NCBI GenBank assembly: GCA_029891385.1
Contig: CM057224.1
Location: 7,006,001 to 7,070,000 of the forward strand
DNA: 64,000 nucleotides
From: Erythroxylum novogranatense
Lineage: Eukaryota > Streptophyta > Magnoliopsida > Malpighiales > Erythroxylaceae
Direction of reading: 5' to 3'
Below, piece after piece: positions 22,596 through 34,690 of the stretch; the stretch's first letter is position 1, and each line of letters starts with the position of its first letter. Below the pieces are notes generated by a model. The model was not told where the DNA came from and ran no database searches. It saw only the letters and a program-made list of their open reading frames with translations. The position numbers and the translations under genes are program-made.

Positions 22596-22926
22596 AATTA
22601 CTGTAGCTGACCCGAGAATGTACTTTTAACGGACATAGACTGGCCAAACACCCCATTTTTACCCGTGAAGGTCCGTTAAACGGACATCAAAGGGGTCCAA
22701 ACTCCTTCCAAAGCCTCTCCAATGCTTCTAACTTCCATCCTAACACCCTATACCAAAAACAAAATTACTGTAGCTGACCCGAGAATGTACGTTTAACGGA
22801 CATAGACTGGCCAAACACCCCATTTTTACCCGAGAAGGTCTGTTAAACGGACATCAAAGGGGTCCAAACTCCTTCCAAAGCCTCTCCAATGCTTCTAACT
22901 TCCATCCTAACACCCTATACATTCAC
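22596..22926. repeat. Two-copy tandem duplication of 167 bp inside the Gypsy A LTR
   Basis: The unit starting AATTACTGTAGCTGACCCG is present twice with a period of 167 bp. Each copy carries an inverted GTCCGTTAAACGGAC-like motif. The corresponding region of the right LTR is cut off after the first 35 bases, so the age of the duplication cannot be judged. Confidence 0.8.
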
Positions 22927-23629
22927 AAAGTCCCCAAATTCAACTCTTCAAGTGTAACACAACTTCATAACCAAACAAATACCAATCTAAATGCAACAAA
23001 CTTCCAAATCTCAACTCAATTAACTCATATAACACCCAAATTTTCATCATTCACCAAAGCCCTCAAGTTCATACTTCCCATACACATCATCCCTTGCAAA
23101 TGTTCATAACTCTCAACTTCAAAATCCAAATTCATCACGCACAAGCTTTCCAACTCCAACATGCTATCCTAACACAAGCAACAATTGACAATCTCGACAA
23201 TTAGACTATACACATCCAACACATTCAAATTTGGAATCAATAATAATACAAAGGGAACTTTTCAAGTTCTCATTTTCATTTCCAAGACAAAATGAAGCTC
23301 ATACAAAGCTTTCATTCATAGCTTTACTCCAAGTACAAAAATGCAATTGATGCTCAACTAACAAGAAGACAAATCATATACAAAAAGAAAACTCTCAAAT
23401 TCACATTCTCATAATTAAACAAAGTAGACAATTGTACCACTTCATTTACATATCAAAATACACATCATAACTTAAATCCAATACAGAAGGATGCTGAATG
23501 GTTGGTATTCTAAATAAGCTATACAAAATGTTGCTTAGTACAAAAGCTAACCATCTCTTTATCCTAATGTCTTGCAAGGATTCACTGATCTTATTGGCCT
23601 GCACCTGAGGAGTGGGAAAAATATTAAGT

Positions 23630-23645
23630 TGAGCTTCACAGCTCA
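23630..23645. other. 16-nt hairpin in the Gypsy A LTR
   Basis: TGAGCT-TCAC-AGCTCA is a perfect 6-bp stem with a 4-nt loop. Counterparts are at 31753-31768 and 38407-38422 in different LTR families, all followed by a CAGTGG-like block. Confidence 0.6.
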
Positions 23646-25586
23646 GTGGCTAAAATATTTATAGCCATTGGCGTTGATCCACATAATCATACACATATAG
23701 GCATAGAAGCATTCACAATGAAGGTTCAACATTGACAATTTCATTCGCACTTCACAATTCATAACATGATCACATAATGGATGAAAATTTAATTCAAAGC
23801 ATAACTTAAACATATCATATGCAATGCACAATTAATTGGCTCGAGGGTTCCGTGAACAAGACGATGAAACCGAAGTTTGCATCGTGAACGAGACGAGTCC
23901 ATTTTCGGATCTCATGGGCCACAAGCGGGCTGCCGGGAGAAGGCATTATGTCAACGTCGACGTGACTACGAGACGGTTCCTCTCTCGCCCAAATAAGGCA
24001 CATAATCACATTTTCATATTTTCATGATCTTTCCTCTTTTCATTAATCAAAATGCCATAATACAAGGCATAGCATTATCATGCTCAAATCAATAAGGCAT
24101 AGCATTATCATGCTCAAATCAATCATTCATGTTCAAAATGCAATGGTTCAATTCATTGGCATAAGAATCATCTCAAAATGTGAAGCAATTATCAATACAT
24201 AACATGTCATAAACACAATTCAATCATTTTATCATAAAGGTGTATATCATAATGAAATATCAACAATTCATACAAGTCATTTAGCACATAATCCACACAT
24301 CATGCATTTTGCTCATCTCACACAACAACTATAAATAATTTACCCACCTTATACACTTGGAAATCCAAATTCAATGGCCTCCTTCCTCTTGCCCTTGAAT
24401 AGACTCTTGATTTCCTAAACACAACAACACAATTCCATAAATTTCAATTTATTTAGAAAATCTCCAATTTTCCATAATCATCATAAACCCTAAACAAGCT
24501 CTAATCTAACCCATCCATAATCAATCTAGGTTAGAAAACTCCCAACCTAGCTTGGAAATCCAAAAGCCCTATGGCTTTCATCATCTTCTTCTTCCTCCAA
24601 CCACTTTCTCTCTCTAGGGTTTTCTCTATTACAAAACTACAACCTATTTCTTCAATAAACAAGATGGAAAGATGAAAAACTAACCTTGAAACCCTTGATT
24701 TCTTGTTCTTTTCCACGAAAATCTCCCTTTTCCCTAGCTTTCCACGATTTCTTCTTCTTCTTCTCTTCTTTCCACGGCAACTCTCTCTTTTCCCTCTCTT
24801 CTTTGTTCTTTCTCCTCTCAATTTCGTGCCTCCCTTCCTTAAAAAGCCAACTCACATGTCTTTTGACCCTAATGCCCTTACTAATATGCCTTGTAACCTT
24901 AGAAGTTTAACTGGCTTGACCAATTTGCCCCTTATGTCATCTTTCCACCTTAATTTAATTAATTCATGTCATATGATCTTAGTCAAATTAACATGCTAAT
25001 TAACTCCCATTAACATGCTAATTAATCACATTAACATGCTAATTAATTCCTCAAAGTCATCAATTATGACAAAGTCTCAAAATATCATAAAATCATGCTT
25101 AACTTAGAACATTTTTTCTAATCATCAAATTGAAGGAATTTGCTAGAACTTCCTTCTATAGAAATGTTCCTTAATGTCTTATCTTTCTAATGACACTAAA
25201 ATTATTTAATTTGGAGCACTACCTCAAGATTTATGGTCCAAACATCTCGGACCGTCATTTTGCTAACACATTTTCCAGCACTTCACTTCCATCCGAAAAT
25301 TGACAATCTTATAGGCTAAATTAAAATTCACTTCCTTCAGACAAATTGTAGCCCTATGTCTCTATTTTATTTTTCCTCAAGAATCAATTCAATCGAATCT
25401 CCACAGATCAAGAATTTCTCAAAACACTGAACCATGTTCAGAAAATTTTCCAACCCACTTTGATTAAATCAATTCTCTTTACATTTCCTTTCAATCTCAT
25501 AAATTCTCCTCTTATTTACACATAGTTAATTGCCAAAAGTTCCTCGTTTAATAGTCCTAGCTTACAGAAAGATTCGGGGTCCAACA

Positions 25587-28500
25587 TTTCTCCTCCTCTT
25601 AAAAGAATTTCGTCCCCGAAATTCTTACCTAAGCGATCAAACAAATAACTGATTCATGCGAATAGTTTCTTCCAAATGACCATAGTCAATAGACTCTCTT
25701 GATCTTTCAGTCACCTATTTCTTCATTCTCTTTCTTGACTAATTCCTGAATATACTTCAAATTATTCACTTTTTTTTTCACTTCTTTCATCGTTAACACC
25801 AATATCAAATCATATTTATATTTCTTAGCATACTCTCATATAACACATCATTAATCTGCGACATTTGCACACCATCTGTGCACACCTTGAGAACATGCTA
25901 CTCTCAGAAACATGTCATCCTTTGGTTCGAAGTTCACATCTTTATAGTGTCCGTACACTTAATTCTTTTGTCTATTTCTCTGTATTCCATGCCTTTGGTT
26001 TTAACCCTTCTAATTCATTCGTCTTTTTCTTGAGTCACTTGATTCTCAAGACCGTCAGTTTTACTTATCATTAACATCTCCAATCGATTTTGACCCTATT
26101 CATCCAATTAAAGAGGTGATTTTGTCGTATAATGCTCCATACAATATTTTAATGACATCACTGCAATAATCTCTACAACAATCAAGACTATTTACAACTT
26201 ATAAGTGTAATCATTTGTGCTTTCTCTTGAAATTTTCTTGCTCAATCATCTTTATCGATATACATACCTTTCATTTCGATTACAAAGCATCATTTTCCAA
26301 TTCAAACTCGGAATCCAAATCCATTTCCAATTACTTAATAAGATTCTTAATTTCTAAATCCTCAATTTGGGCTTTATTAATCCCTTCATGTGAAACTGAT
26401 CTTCAATTCCATAGCAATTAGTACTTTGATTTGCCTCAAGATTTAACTGCACATTCTACACTTTTATTACACTAGTTTTAACAACCTTAATACCTGAATT
26501 AATGCTTCACTGCTATTGGGATTTTCTATAATCCTTCAAAGAACTTTATCTATCGTCTTAGTCTCATATTCCATTCTCTCAACTCAATAATTTCCTCAAA
26601 TTAGATGGTCTATATATTTCCTAATATTTCTGTACTTATACTGTCTCCAAACTTTCAAAATGATCACCATTGTAGCAAGTTCCAATTCATAAATCAATCA
26701 ATCATCTCATGTGGTTTAATTATCTCCATGCATACAAAATCACTTTATCATGCTGCATTGGATTTTATCCTAATCTCTTATAAAACATCATTGTAGACTA
26801 AGAAGTCGTCAAATCTGGTTTATAAAAAAAATCAACATCAGTGTTATAATTTCTCAAAATTCTCTTTACTTTATTGCTCATATGATTTACATGTTTTTCC
26901 TCAAATATTCAAACTATTTTTCTCAACTTTTCGAGTACATTTAATACATCATCAAATTGCGCTTGGATCGCTCTAATCCTCAATACTATAGTACTTTCAA
27001 GGCATTTGTTAACTCGAATTAATATTTCCAAAGCTCCATATGCCCATGATTAGTTCTCCTAGTTCCTTAAAATAGCAAATTCCTCAATGAGGTAATATTT
27101 CCTCACATCGTTTTCAATCTTCCAACGAACTTACCTTCCTCTAATGATTTTCTCAATTCATTAAATTTTTTCTGATTTCGCATTGACTTATTCTACTATC
27201 TGCTCAATCATACTAATTTCTCCATATATTTCAACTTATTTGCAAAAGTAACTTCCTGCATTGGTACTAATACACTCATCAAAGTCTAATTCATATTTCC
27301 TGTGCATACTCTATCTCTTATGCTTGAGTCTCCACTAGGGATATGACTCCAATATTTACTTTTGGTTCATTTCATATTCTTTTTTGTTTTGCTCTTTCGT
27401 TGATCATTCTTAATTCTAATTTGTTCAACTTAACTCAATGAAATTCTTTTTCAAAAAAGATTTCTTACTACTATCATCAATACTGTTCATGCAATCTTTA
27501 TGGATCAACTGCTATCATCATCAATGCTATTTCAATCATTTTTAACATCTCAATACAATCGATTTCAACTGCTCCTGATATTTTAATAATTTCAATCTTT
27601 GTCACACTTTACATGATCAAAACATCCCTTAGAATAATACTCGATAAAATAAGAGGCATATTCGTTTACTCTTGTATTTTGGCATGTCACCAATTTATAT
27701 CTTATGCTACTGATACATCAATCATAATAAATTCCGAACAACCTCTGAATCTTATACTACTATTCAAAATTTCTGCACCATCGCAGTTACCTTTTCAACA
27801 TAATCACCTATACTATACTTCTATCTCAGTACTCTGATTCATCTCATAATTTTAGCTATAGGAATCACAAATTACATCATATACCATATCCAAGTATCAA
27901 TCTCATATATACTAAATCATATTATTCACCAATGTAACCACATTATCGGATTTGTACTCATAATGACCGGTCAACTTAGCCTCGAGGACTTCTACATATA
28001 CTAGCAATTGTTTCATTTTTTTCCCATACGTACATTCTTAATCAATTTAGAATTATAAACACATAGCCCTCTGATCTCAATTTACTAGCACAATCTTATT
28101 CCAGATCATAAATTCCGAGTTCAACTTGTCAATTCCACTTTGCTTGTATGCCATAAATCTTGTCATTTTTACCTTTGTTTCTGTTTCCCATTCAGTCAAT
28201 TCATGCAAATATTCTCACATCCATATCAATTCAAGTATAAATACATCAATTCAAATACAATTCACAACAAAATTTCGTTACCAAATTCACTGACATATCC
28301 ACAATTACGGAATTTATGTCTAATATATTGAACCACGAAAATTTTCTTATTTCTAAATAGCCACAACATACCTTGCCTTACACTCTGACAAAATACCATT
28401 CTTCTCATTGTTTCTATTCCTAATAGTCCAAACACTTAACAAAAGTGCATACATATGAATCATGCGATTACAATTACTAGGATTCTATACTCATCAGAAT

Positions 28501-29025
28501 CCTTCTCTAAGGGTGAAAAATCAGGTGCGGCAGATCCTTGCAAAACTCCTCGTATTCTTTTACGAGGTAGCATTTTACTCCTTCAATGCAAACACTAACA
28601 TTTTTATTTTCTACATGTATGCATGACATGCATGTCACTTAATGAAATCAATCAATTCACAATGCAAACAATTTATCACATAGCACACTAATGCATAGCA
28701 CAACCTATTCTAAGCCTAGGACCCTTTAAAGCCTACGCTTCAATACGACAGGATGTTAGGCCCCATTTTTGAAGCCCAACAATCTCTCCAAATATCATAT
28801 CATAAGACGTACACTAAGCACCCTATAAGATTACTCCAATTAACCCTCATTGTCATCATCAATTTAAGTACGTTTCAACAAACTTTCCTTAACTTCTTAT
28901 TTTCTAACAACTCATTCCTTTTCCTACTACTTCTATCAGCTTAAACCCTTAACAATCTCTCTTGCGTGAAACTTATACATATGCGCCTATGTAAGATCTC
29001 AATTCCGGCGCTCTGATACCACAAC
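25587..29025 (-). other. Gypsy A interior, no coding sequence recognised
   Basis: The 3.4 kb between the LTRs is AT-rich on both strands. The short open frames show no gag, protease, RT, RNase H or integrase motif. The two ends are those of a working retroelement (purine tract and PBS), so this is an element kept without genes, not a random remnant. Confidence 0.65.
29010..29021 (-). other. Gypsy A primer binding site
   Basis: In reverse complement the sequence is TGGTATCAGAGC, matching the initiator tRNA-Met PBS. It lies four bases inside the right LTR boundary at 29026. Confidence 0.85.
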
Positions 29026-29796
29026 TGTTGGCTCCCGATTTCGGAACCCAACCTTCTTGCTGAACCATGAAACATGAGCATATTACCTTGAAGGGTTATT
29101 GCATTTAAACCCTAATAGCCATGAAGTTTTTTTTTTGGGACCCATAATAGACATTATCAATTCATCTTTATTCTCATAACATTCCAAAACTTAATCACAA
29201 GTGTTCCATGGTGTGCCCACACAAAACAATCACTATCCTTGAACTCATTTCTCCTATTTGCGAACAGAAATTGGAAAATTTCAAATCAGAATTTCAAATG
29301 GACTTCTTCATATAAATCATAGCTCTATGTCTCTTGTTTATTTTGAAGCAAGAATCACCTCAATCGGAGTCCTACAACTCAAGATATCATCAAAATACTA
29401 GAATATGTTCTTACCCTAAACAAGCCCTCCTGACCGACCTCTCACTTATTCTAATTCAAACTCTCTTAATTCAACTCCAAATGATACAAATTTTCTTGAA
29501 GAGAGAGATACGTGTCTTAGAAATCTATTGCCTCACGAATCACTTCATTTGGAGGTCGGATGATGGAGTTATGATCAAAAGAATTCAACATGTTTAAACC
29601 TTAAATCGATTTGTACCTCCCTTGGCGCGAATGTCATAACTTTTTATACAAATGTCCAATTTCTTTCATTTTTAGACCATTGGAAAGAAAACATCGAGAT
29701 CTACAACTCGTATTAGAGGCCTCAAAGCGATATTCGGCACCTAAACTGGTCAAAATCACAAATTACTGTAGCTGACCAGAGAATGTTCGTTAAACG
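29026..29796 (-). repeat. Gypsy A 5' LTR, truncated
   Basis: It begins TGTTGGCTCCCGATTTCGG and follows the left LTR closely for about 770 bp. After GTTAAACG at 29796 the similarity ends and a different element starts. Confidence 0.8.
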
Positions 29797-31165
29797 TGAA
29801 GTGAATCACACGTTAATATATTGAACAATAATATGATCAAGATACACAAGAAGGGGGGGTTGAATTGTGATAAACTTTTTCTTAATCCCCTTAAAAAAAT
29901 TACTTGTTCTTTCGAAAACTTATGGTAAATCAATTTGTAACTAGTTTGAAAAACTTTGTTAATTTTGAAGAATACGATATAAGTAATATGAGAGTAGAAA
30001 GAAAACACAAGAATTTATCCCTGGTTCACCCCAAACGTGGGCTACGCCCGATCCTCGATATCCTTCGAGATTTCACTATCTCTGAATTGTTTACAAGTAT
30101 TCTTTCGATTGAGCCTTTCCAGGTCTCTTTACGAGAAGTATTCTTTACTCTTAGCCTCTTCAGCTATCTCGTAACACTTTCTAATTGAAAGAATAGTAAA
30201 GAGCTTGTTCTAATAGAAATGCTCTTAACACTGTTCACTCGAAATATCGCTCACAATTTTCTCTCGATAATCTGAAAATCAAAAGTTGAATACTCGAGTT
30301 TTCATAAAATTTTTCTTCTTCAATCTCGACTCTTATTTATAGTCGGGTCTTCATTATTTCTTGAATATCCGCTTGAATCTTGAAGAAGCGGTTATTCAGT
30401 TTGACTCAGAACTAACTCAAACCGATGTTTCTTTCTTCCGTCGATATTTTGTATCTACGCTTTTCTCTTATGACGCTTTAAATTCGCTTTTTCTTATAAA
30501 GCTTTAAATGCGCTTTTGCTTGTAAAGCTTTTATGCCTTTGCTTGTAAAGCTTTCATCCGCTTTTGCTTGTAAAGCTTTAAATGCTTTTCGCTTCATTGA
30601 TTTTTCTCCTTAATTTGCTTTTTACTTGGTGATTTTCTCCTTCATTTTTTTTACTTCGCTGATTTTTCTCCTTCATTTGTTTTTTTACTTCAGCATCGTC
30701 CATCTACTTTTCATTTGTATATTTCTCTTTGTTTGTCATCAAAATTATTTAATACGTGAAGTCCGATTTGACTTAACATTCTCCCCTTTTGATGATAACA
30801 AATATTGTGAAATAGAAATATAAAAGGTATCAAATTATGAAAAGTATCAAATATACGTAAGTATTAATAGATCAAAATAACTTCGCTTCGCTTTCAAAAT
30901 TTCTTCATCTTTTCCTTTCAAATTGATTCTCCCTTCTCATTCTTCCTTCTCCCCCTATTTTTTATTAATCAAAAGAATTATTTTCCAAACTGTTTCACCA
31001 ACTGTTTCAGCATCTTCTTAATCTTCTTCATATCCTTATCAAGTTTCTGAACTTGTTTCTTTAAAGTCAATGATTCAGCTGCAGTCAAGGATTTTGTCTC
31101 AACAACTTGTGTGTCAACAACAGCAACTGTTGTTGTATAAGCTTCCATGTTTGAGACATGTGGTT
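29797..31165 (-). mobile_element. SIRE-like Copia fragment: LTR plus 3' coding tail
   Basis: The LTR is 29797-30778 (about 980 bp). Next to it, read in reverse, is the sequence TTATCATCAAAAGGGGAGAA, the purine tract typical of SIRE/Maximus Copia elements, followed by LTR start TGTTAAGTC. Beyond it is a short coding tail (30978-31148). The rest of the element is missing. It lies between the truncated Gypsy A LTR and the Gypsy B LTR. Confidence 0.65.
30978..31148 (-). CDS. 56-codon frame with coiled-coil character, tail of a SIRE-like element
   Basis: The minus-strand frame starts MEAYTTTVAVVDTQ, continues ESLTLKKQVQKLDKDMKKIK and ends VKQFGK before TAA. The Leu/Ile/Met spacing fits a heptad coiled coil and there are no internal stops. 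Its position just upstream of the purine tract matches the extra downstream frame of SIRE-type Copia elements, but it may be a trimmed piece of a longer frame. It is unlikely to be a host gene. Confidence 0.4.
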   Translation of the reverse strand: MEAYTTTVAVVDTQVVETKSLTAAESLTLKKQVQKLDKDMKKIKKMLKQLVKQFGK

Positions 31166-32943
31166 CAATAATCCGAATGTGACAAACTTTATGTCATTGG
31201 AAAGATCTAATCATGCACTACAATCTTCAAGAAGGCATCTCACTGAAAATCTTACCCTAAGATACTCTAAAACCCAAAACAAGTTGCTATCCAATTTGGG
31301 AAAAATTGGACAGCACTTCCCCTAAAAATGCTCTAGCCAAAATCTTAAATCCCACTTAACAACTTGCATAAAAACTCACTTTCCCATCTTCCACAACTCA
31401 ACCCAATCTAAATATATATATCCTCAAATGGCAGCAACCGCACTCTTAGGATTCTAATTGTTTCCAAAACATCAATTAATCTAACTTAACTCTTTCTTTT
31501 GTCCAATGTACCCATTTCATGCTACATTTGAGAAAACATTACATAAAATACATTTCAATATTCAAAACTCTTACATTCTAGCCCTAATACATCCAAAATG
31601 ACAAAAGTGAACGTACAAAGAATAACAATTATCCAAGATGTTAACTAATGCTTTAAACATGACTTCAAAAGCAAGAGGCATCGGAGTATTGTCTCAATCT
31701 CGATGCGGTGACTCGGTTTCTCGCTTGACACTTGTGGAGGAGAAATGGGGTGTGAGCTCGACGGCTCAGTGGGTAACAACTTAATAATCAAGGAATAAGC
31801 AAAAACCATCATTCTTTCCTTCATTTTCAAAACAATGTCACATGAATAAAAGCATTCTTACTTTTCAAATCTTTTCACAAAATTTATCCCATCAAACAAT
31901 TTACAAACTTAACACATCACAAAAACAACCAAACATTTCACAAAAGCAAAAACAAAGTGGTTCGGGTATATCCGAAACAGAACGTACAACACATTTCCGT
32001 GAAGCGGTCATGTGTAGTCGTGACGAATAGGAGTCCTTGAGAGGAACTCCACGGCCACTAGCAAGCAAAGGGAGAAGTCTATGGGTGAGCAGTGCACGAC
32101 TCAGATTGGACCACCACAAACTCAAAGAAAGCACGAAATTCACACTATTCGAAATTATTGGCCGTAACTGGCCTTTTCAAAGTCACTTTCTCATAATTAG
32201 GCCAAACTGGCAAATCTCTTTCCGAAATCGCACATTCGATTCTTTTTCACATACAAAACATTATACAAATGAGTTCTCACATAATTCACAATCAAAGAAT
32301 ATCACATACAAGTGAAAACATAACAAAGAGCAATTTATACTAACACTCTAAGTCATTAGAAAATGTCAATTTGCCAACATCACATAATCAGTCTTTTTTA
32401 CTTATCAAATCATTTGTCCAACATTTCCAACATAACTTTACATTCAAGAAACATCACATACAAGTTTAAATCCTCACAAAAAATAATTAATACAAACTTC
32501 TTAAATCATTGGAAAGCATTAATTTCATTTATTATAAAAACGTTAAATTGCCTATTAACTCGATTATTAAGGAATCACCCACCTTAATTCCTTAAGCTCT
32601 AGGATTGATTAATTTGCCTCTCCTCAACTTCCAATGGCCTCTCTAGACCTTCATTAAGCATAATAATCCCATAAGCATAAGAGATAGCAAAATTCATAAT
32701 CCTTAGGAAGAGAAAACATGAATTAACACCTATCTAACTTAACCCATACGTAAACTAAGCTATTTAAGCCAAAACCTACCTAAAATACCCAAGAATTTTG
32801 AAATTCTCTTACCTTAGGACAAAACCCACGAAATTTTGCTTTTGCTTCCAATGGAAAATTTAACCTTCCTCTAACCTTATCCTTCTTAAAGAACTTCCTA
32901 AATCCCTTTTCTTAAGCAAGAATCACAAAGCTTTAACTCTTCT

Positions 32944-32975
<32 letters not shown>

Positions 32976-33474
32976 TTCTTCTTCCTAGCTTGGCCGAAAG
33001 TCTCCTCTTCCCTTTCTCTATTGTAAGTTTCGTAACTTTCTAACTTAAAAGACTAAAGGAGCCTTGATTTTTTTTTAAACTTATAACCTAAGCCCTCACC
33101 CAAAACTACGTCATTTCATTTACTCTCCTTTAAAACTTACAACTTTCATGGCTTCCACTCTTCATTCACGGCAATCATCCTTGGTTTCCCATTTAAATCA
33201 ATTCTTTTACTCATTTAATGACATTTGAAATGGGCTAAAAGCCCATCTTATAAACCTTAAGCTTAAAACAATTATGGACCTCCTAAAATGCCCTTACACC
33301 AACCTATTCCTTTAATTTCTAAGAATTTGTCAAAATTCTAATTTTTAACTAAATCCTTTCAATTTATTGTCATATACTAAGCCCTAAAGACCATAAATTA
33401 ATTTCAAATAGAACATTAGGCAAACTAAACCTCAAAATAAAGAAAATCTGCTTAATGCGAATCGGGGCCCAACA
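31166..33474 (-). mobile_element. Gypsy B: Tekay-like LTR, one end missing
   Basis: On the plus strand it ends AATCGGGGCCCAACA; read in reverse it starts TGTTGGGCCCCGATTCGC, similar in form but not in detail to the Gypsy A LTR start. It includes the 16-nt hairpin at 31753-31768. Its other end is replaced by the SIRE-like fragment. At 33474 it abuts hAT-derived sequence directly, without a purine tract, so it is a solo or terminal LTR inserted into that hAT copy. Open frames inside are not gene-like. Confidence 0.6.
31753..31768. other. 16-nt hairpin in the Gypsy B LTR
   Basis: TGAGCT-CGAC-GGCTCA pairs over 5 bp, with a G-T wobble possible at the sixth. The following bases are GTGGG. Compare 23630-23645 and 38407-38422. 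Confidence 0.55.
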
Positions 33475-33574
33475 CACAAAGCTAACAATTCAAAACATTC
33501 AACATATATAATAAGTAACACAAAACCTACTCCAACAATTTGCAATTTCAACAATTACAAAACATACTTAATAT

Positions 33575-34425
33575 TCATTCCATTTCAATTCAATTCCAAT
33601 TCAATTCCATTCATTCCATTCCAATTCAATTCAATTCAAATCCAATTCAACTCAATTTCAATTCAATTCCATTCATTCCATTCCAATTCAATTCAATTCA
33701 AATCCAATTCAATCCAATCCAATCCGATCCAATCCAATCCAATCCAATCCAATTCAATCCAATCCAATCCAATCCAATCCAATCCAATCCAATCCAATCC
33801 AATCCAATTCAATCAAATCCAATTCAATCAATTCCAATTTCAATTCAATTCAATCCAATTCCAATTCCAATTCCAATTCAATTCAAATTCAATTCAATTC
33901 AATCCAATCCAATCCAATTCCATTCATTCCATTCAAATTCAATTCAATTCCAATCCAATTCAATTCAATTCAATTCAATCCAATCCAATTCACTTCAATC
34001 CAATCCAATCCAATTCAATCCAATCCAATCCAATTCAATCCAATTCAATCCAATCCAATTCAATCTATTCCAATTCCAATTCAATTCAATCCAATTCCAA
34101 TTCCAATTCCAATTCAATTTTAATTCAATTTTAATTCAATCCAATCCAATCCAATCCAATTCATTCTAATTCAATTCAATCTAATCCAATCCAATCCAAT
34201 CCAATTCAATCCAATTCAATTCAATCCAATCCAATCCAATCCAATCCAATCCAATCCAATCCAATTCAATCCAATTCAATCCAATCCAAATCAATCAATT
34301 CCAATTCCAATTCAATTCAATCCAATTCCAATTCCAATTCAATTCTAATTCAATTAATTCAATCCAATTCAATCCAATTCAATCATTCAATCCAATCCAA
34401 TTCAATCCAATCCAATTCCCAACAA
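33575..34425. repeat. (CAATY)n pentanucleotide satellite, about 850 bp
   Basis: The stretch consists of CAATC, CAATT and ATTCC units with few interruptions. All three plus-strand frames are nearly stop-free for this reason, giving long Asn/Pro/Ile/Gln frames that are not genes. Confidence 0.9.
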
Positions 34426-34690
34426 TTTCCAATCCTAACAATTACAAAACAATCACAATTCAATTTCCATTCATTCCATTTCTAACGATTCCCAATCCTA
34501 ACAATTACAAAACAATCACAATTTAATTTTCATTCATTCCATTTCTAACAATTCTCAATCCTAACAATTACAAAACAATCACAATTCAATTTCCATTCAT
34601 TCCATTTATAACAATTCTCAATCCTAACAATTACAAAACAATCATAATTCCATTCAATATCCAACAATTTCCGATCCTAATTAACACAAA
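34426..34690. repeat. Minisatellite, unit about 66 bp
   Basis: About four units repeat the pattern CCAATCCTAACAATTACAAAACAATCACAATTC followed by a TTCCATTCATTCCATT block. A similar but longer unit lies in the same relative position of hAT-1 (47340-48190). Confidence 0.75.

Larger units (their letters stand above)
21862..25586 (-). repeat. Gypsy A 3' LTR, 3.7 kb
   Basis: On the plus strand it reads from TGTTGGCTCCAGATTCCGG to GATTCGGGGTCCAACA. It contains a 167-bp tandem duplication (22596-22926) and, at 23630-23645, a 16-nt hairpin shared with two other LTRs. The open frames inside are simple-sequence or AT-rich and are not genes. Confidence 0.8.
21862..29796 (-). mobile_element. Gypsy A: large non-coding Gypsy derivative (LARD-like), right LTR truncated
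   Basis: The element lies in reverse orientation. Its 3' LTR (21862-25586, 3.7 kb) abuts the Copia-1 RT. A purine tract is seen in reverse at 25587-25602 (TTAAGAGGAGGAGAAA). The interior is 3.4 kb with no recognisable gag or pol. A PBS complement (GCTCTGATACCA) is at 29010-29021. Its 5' LTR starts at 29026 but matches the left one only to 29796, where a SIRE-like LTR begins. The very long LTRs and the GAATTTCGGGGACGAAATTC block beside the purine tract fit the Tekay/Del group. Confidence 0.75.

Noticed and set aside
24531..24999. Lys/Arg/Glu-rich minus-strand and Phe/Leu-rich plus-strand frames in the Gypsy A LTR.
   Set aside because: They come from a CTT/GAA-rich stretch in a non-coding LTR, with no domain.
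33540..34169. A 209-codon open frame rich in Asn, Pro, Ile and Gln.
   Set aside because: It is the translation of the CAATY repeat; a pentanucleotide unit without stop words keeps all frames open.
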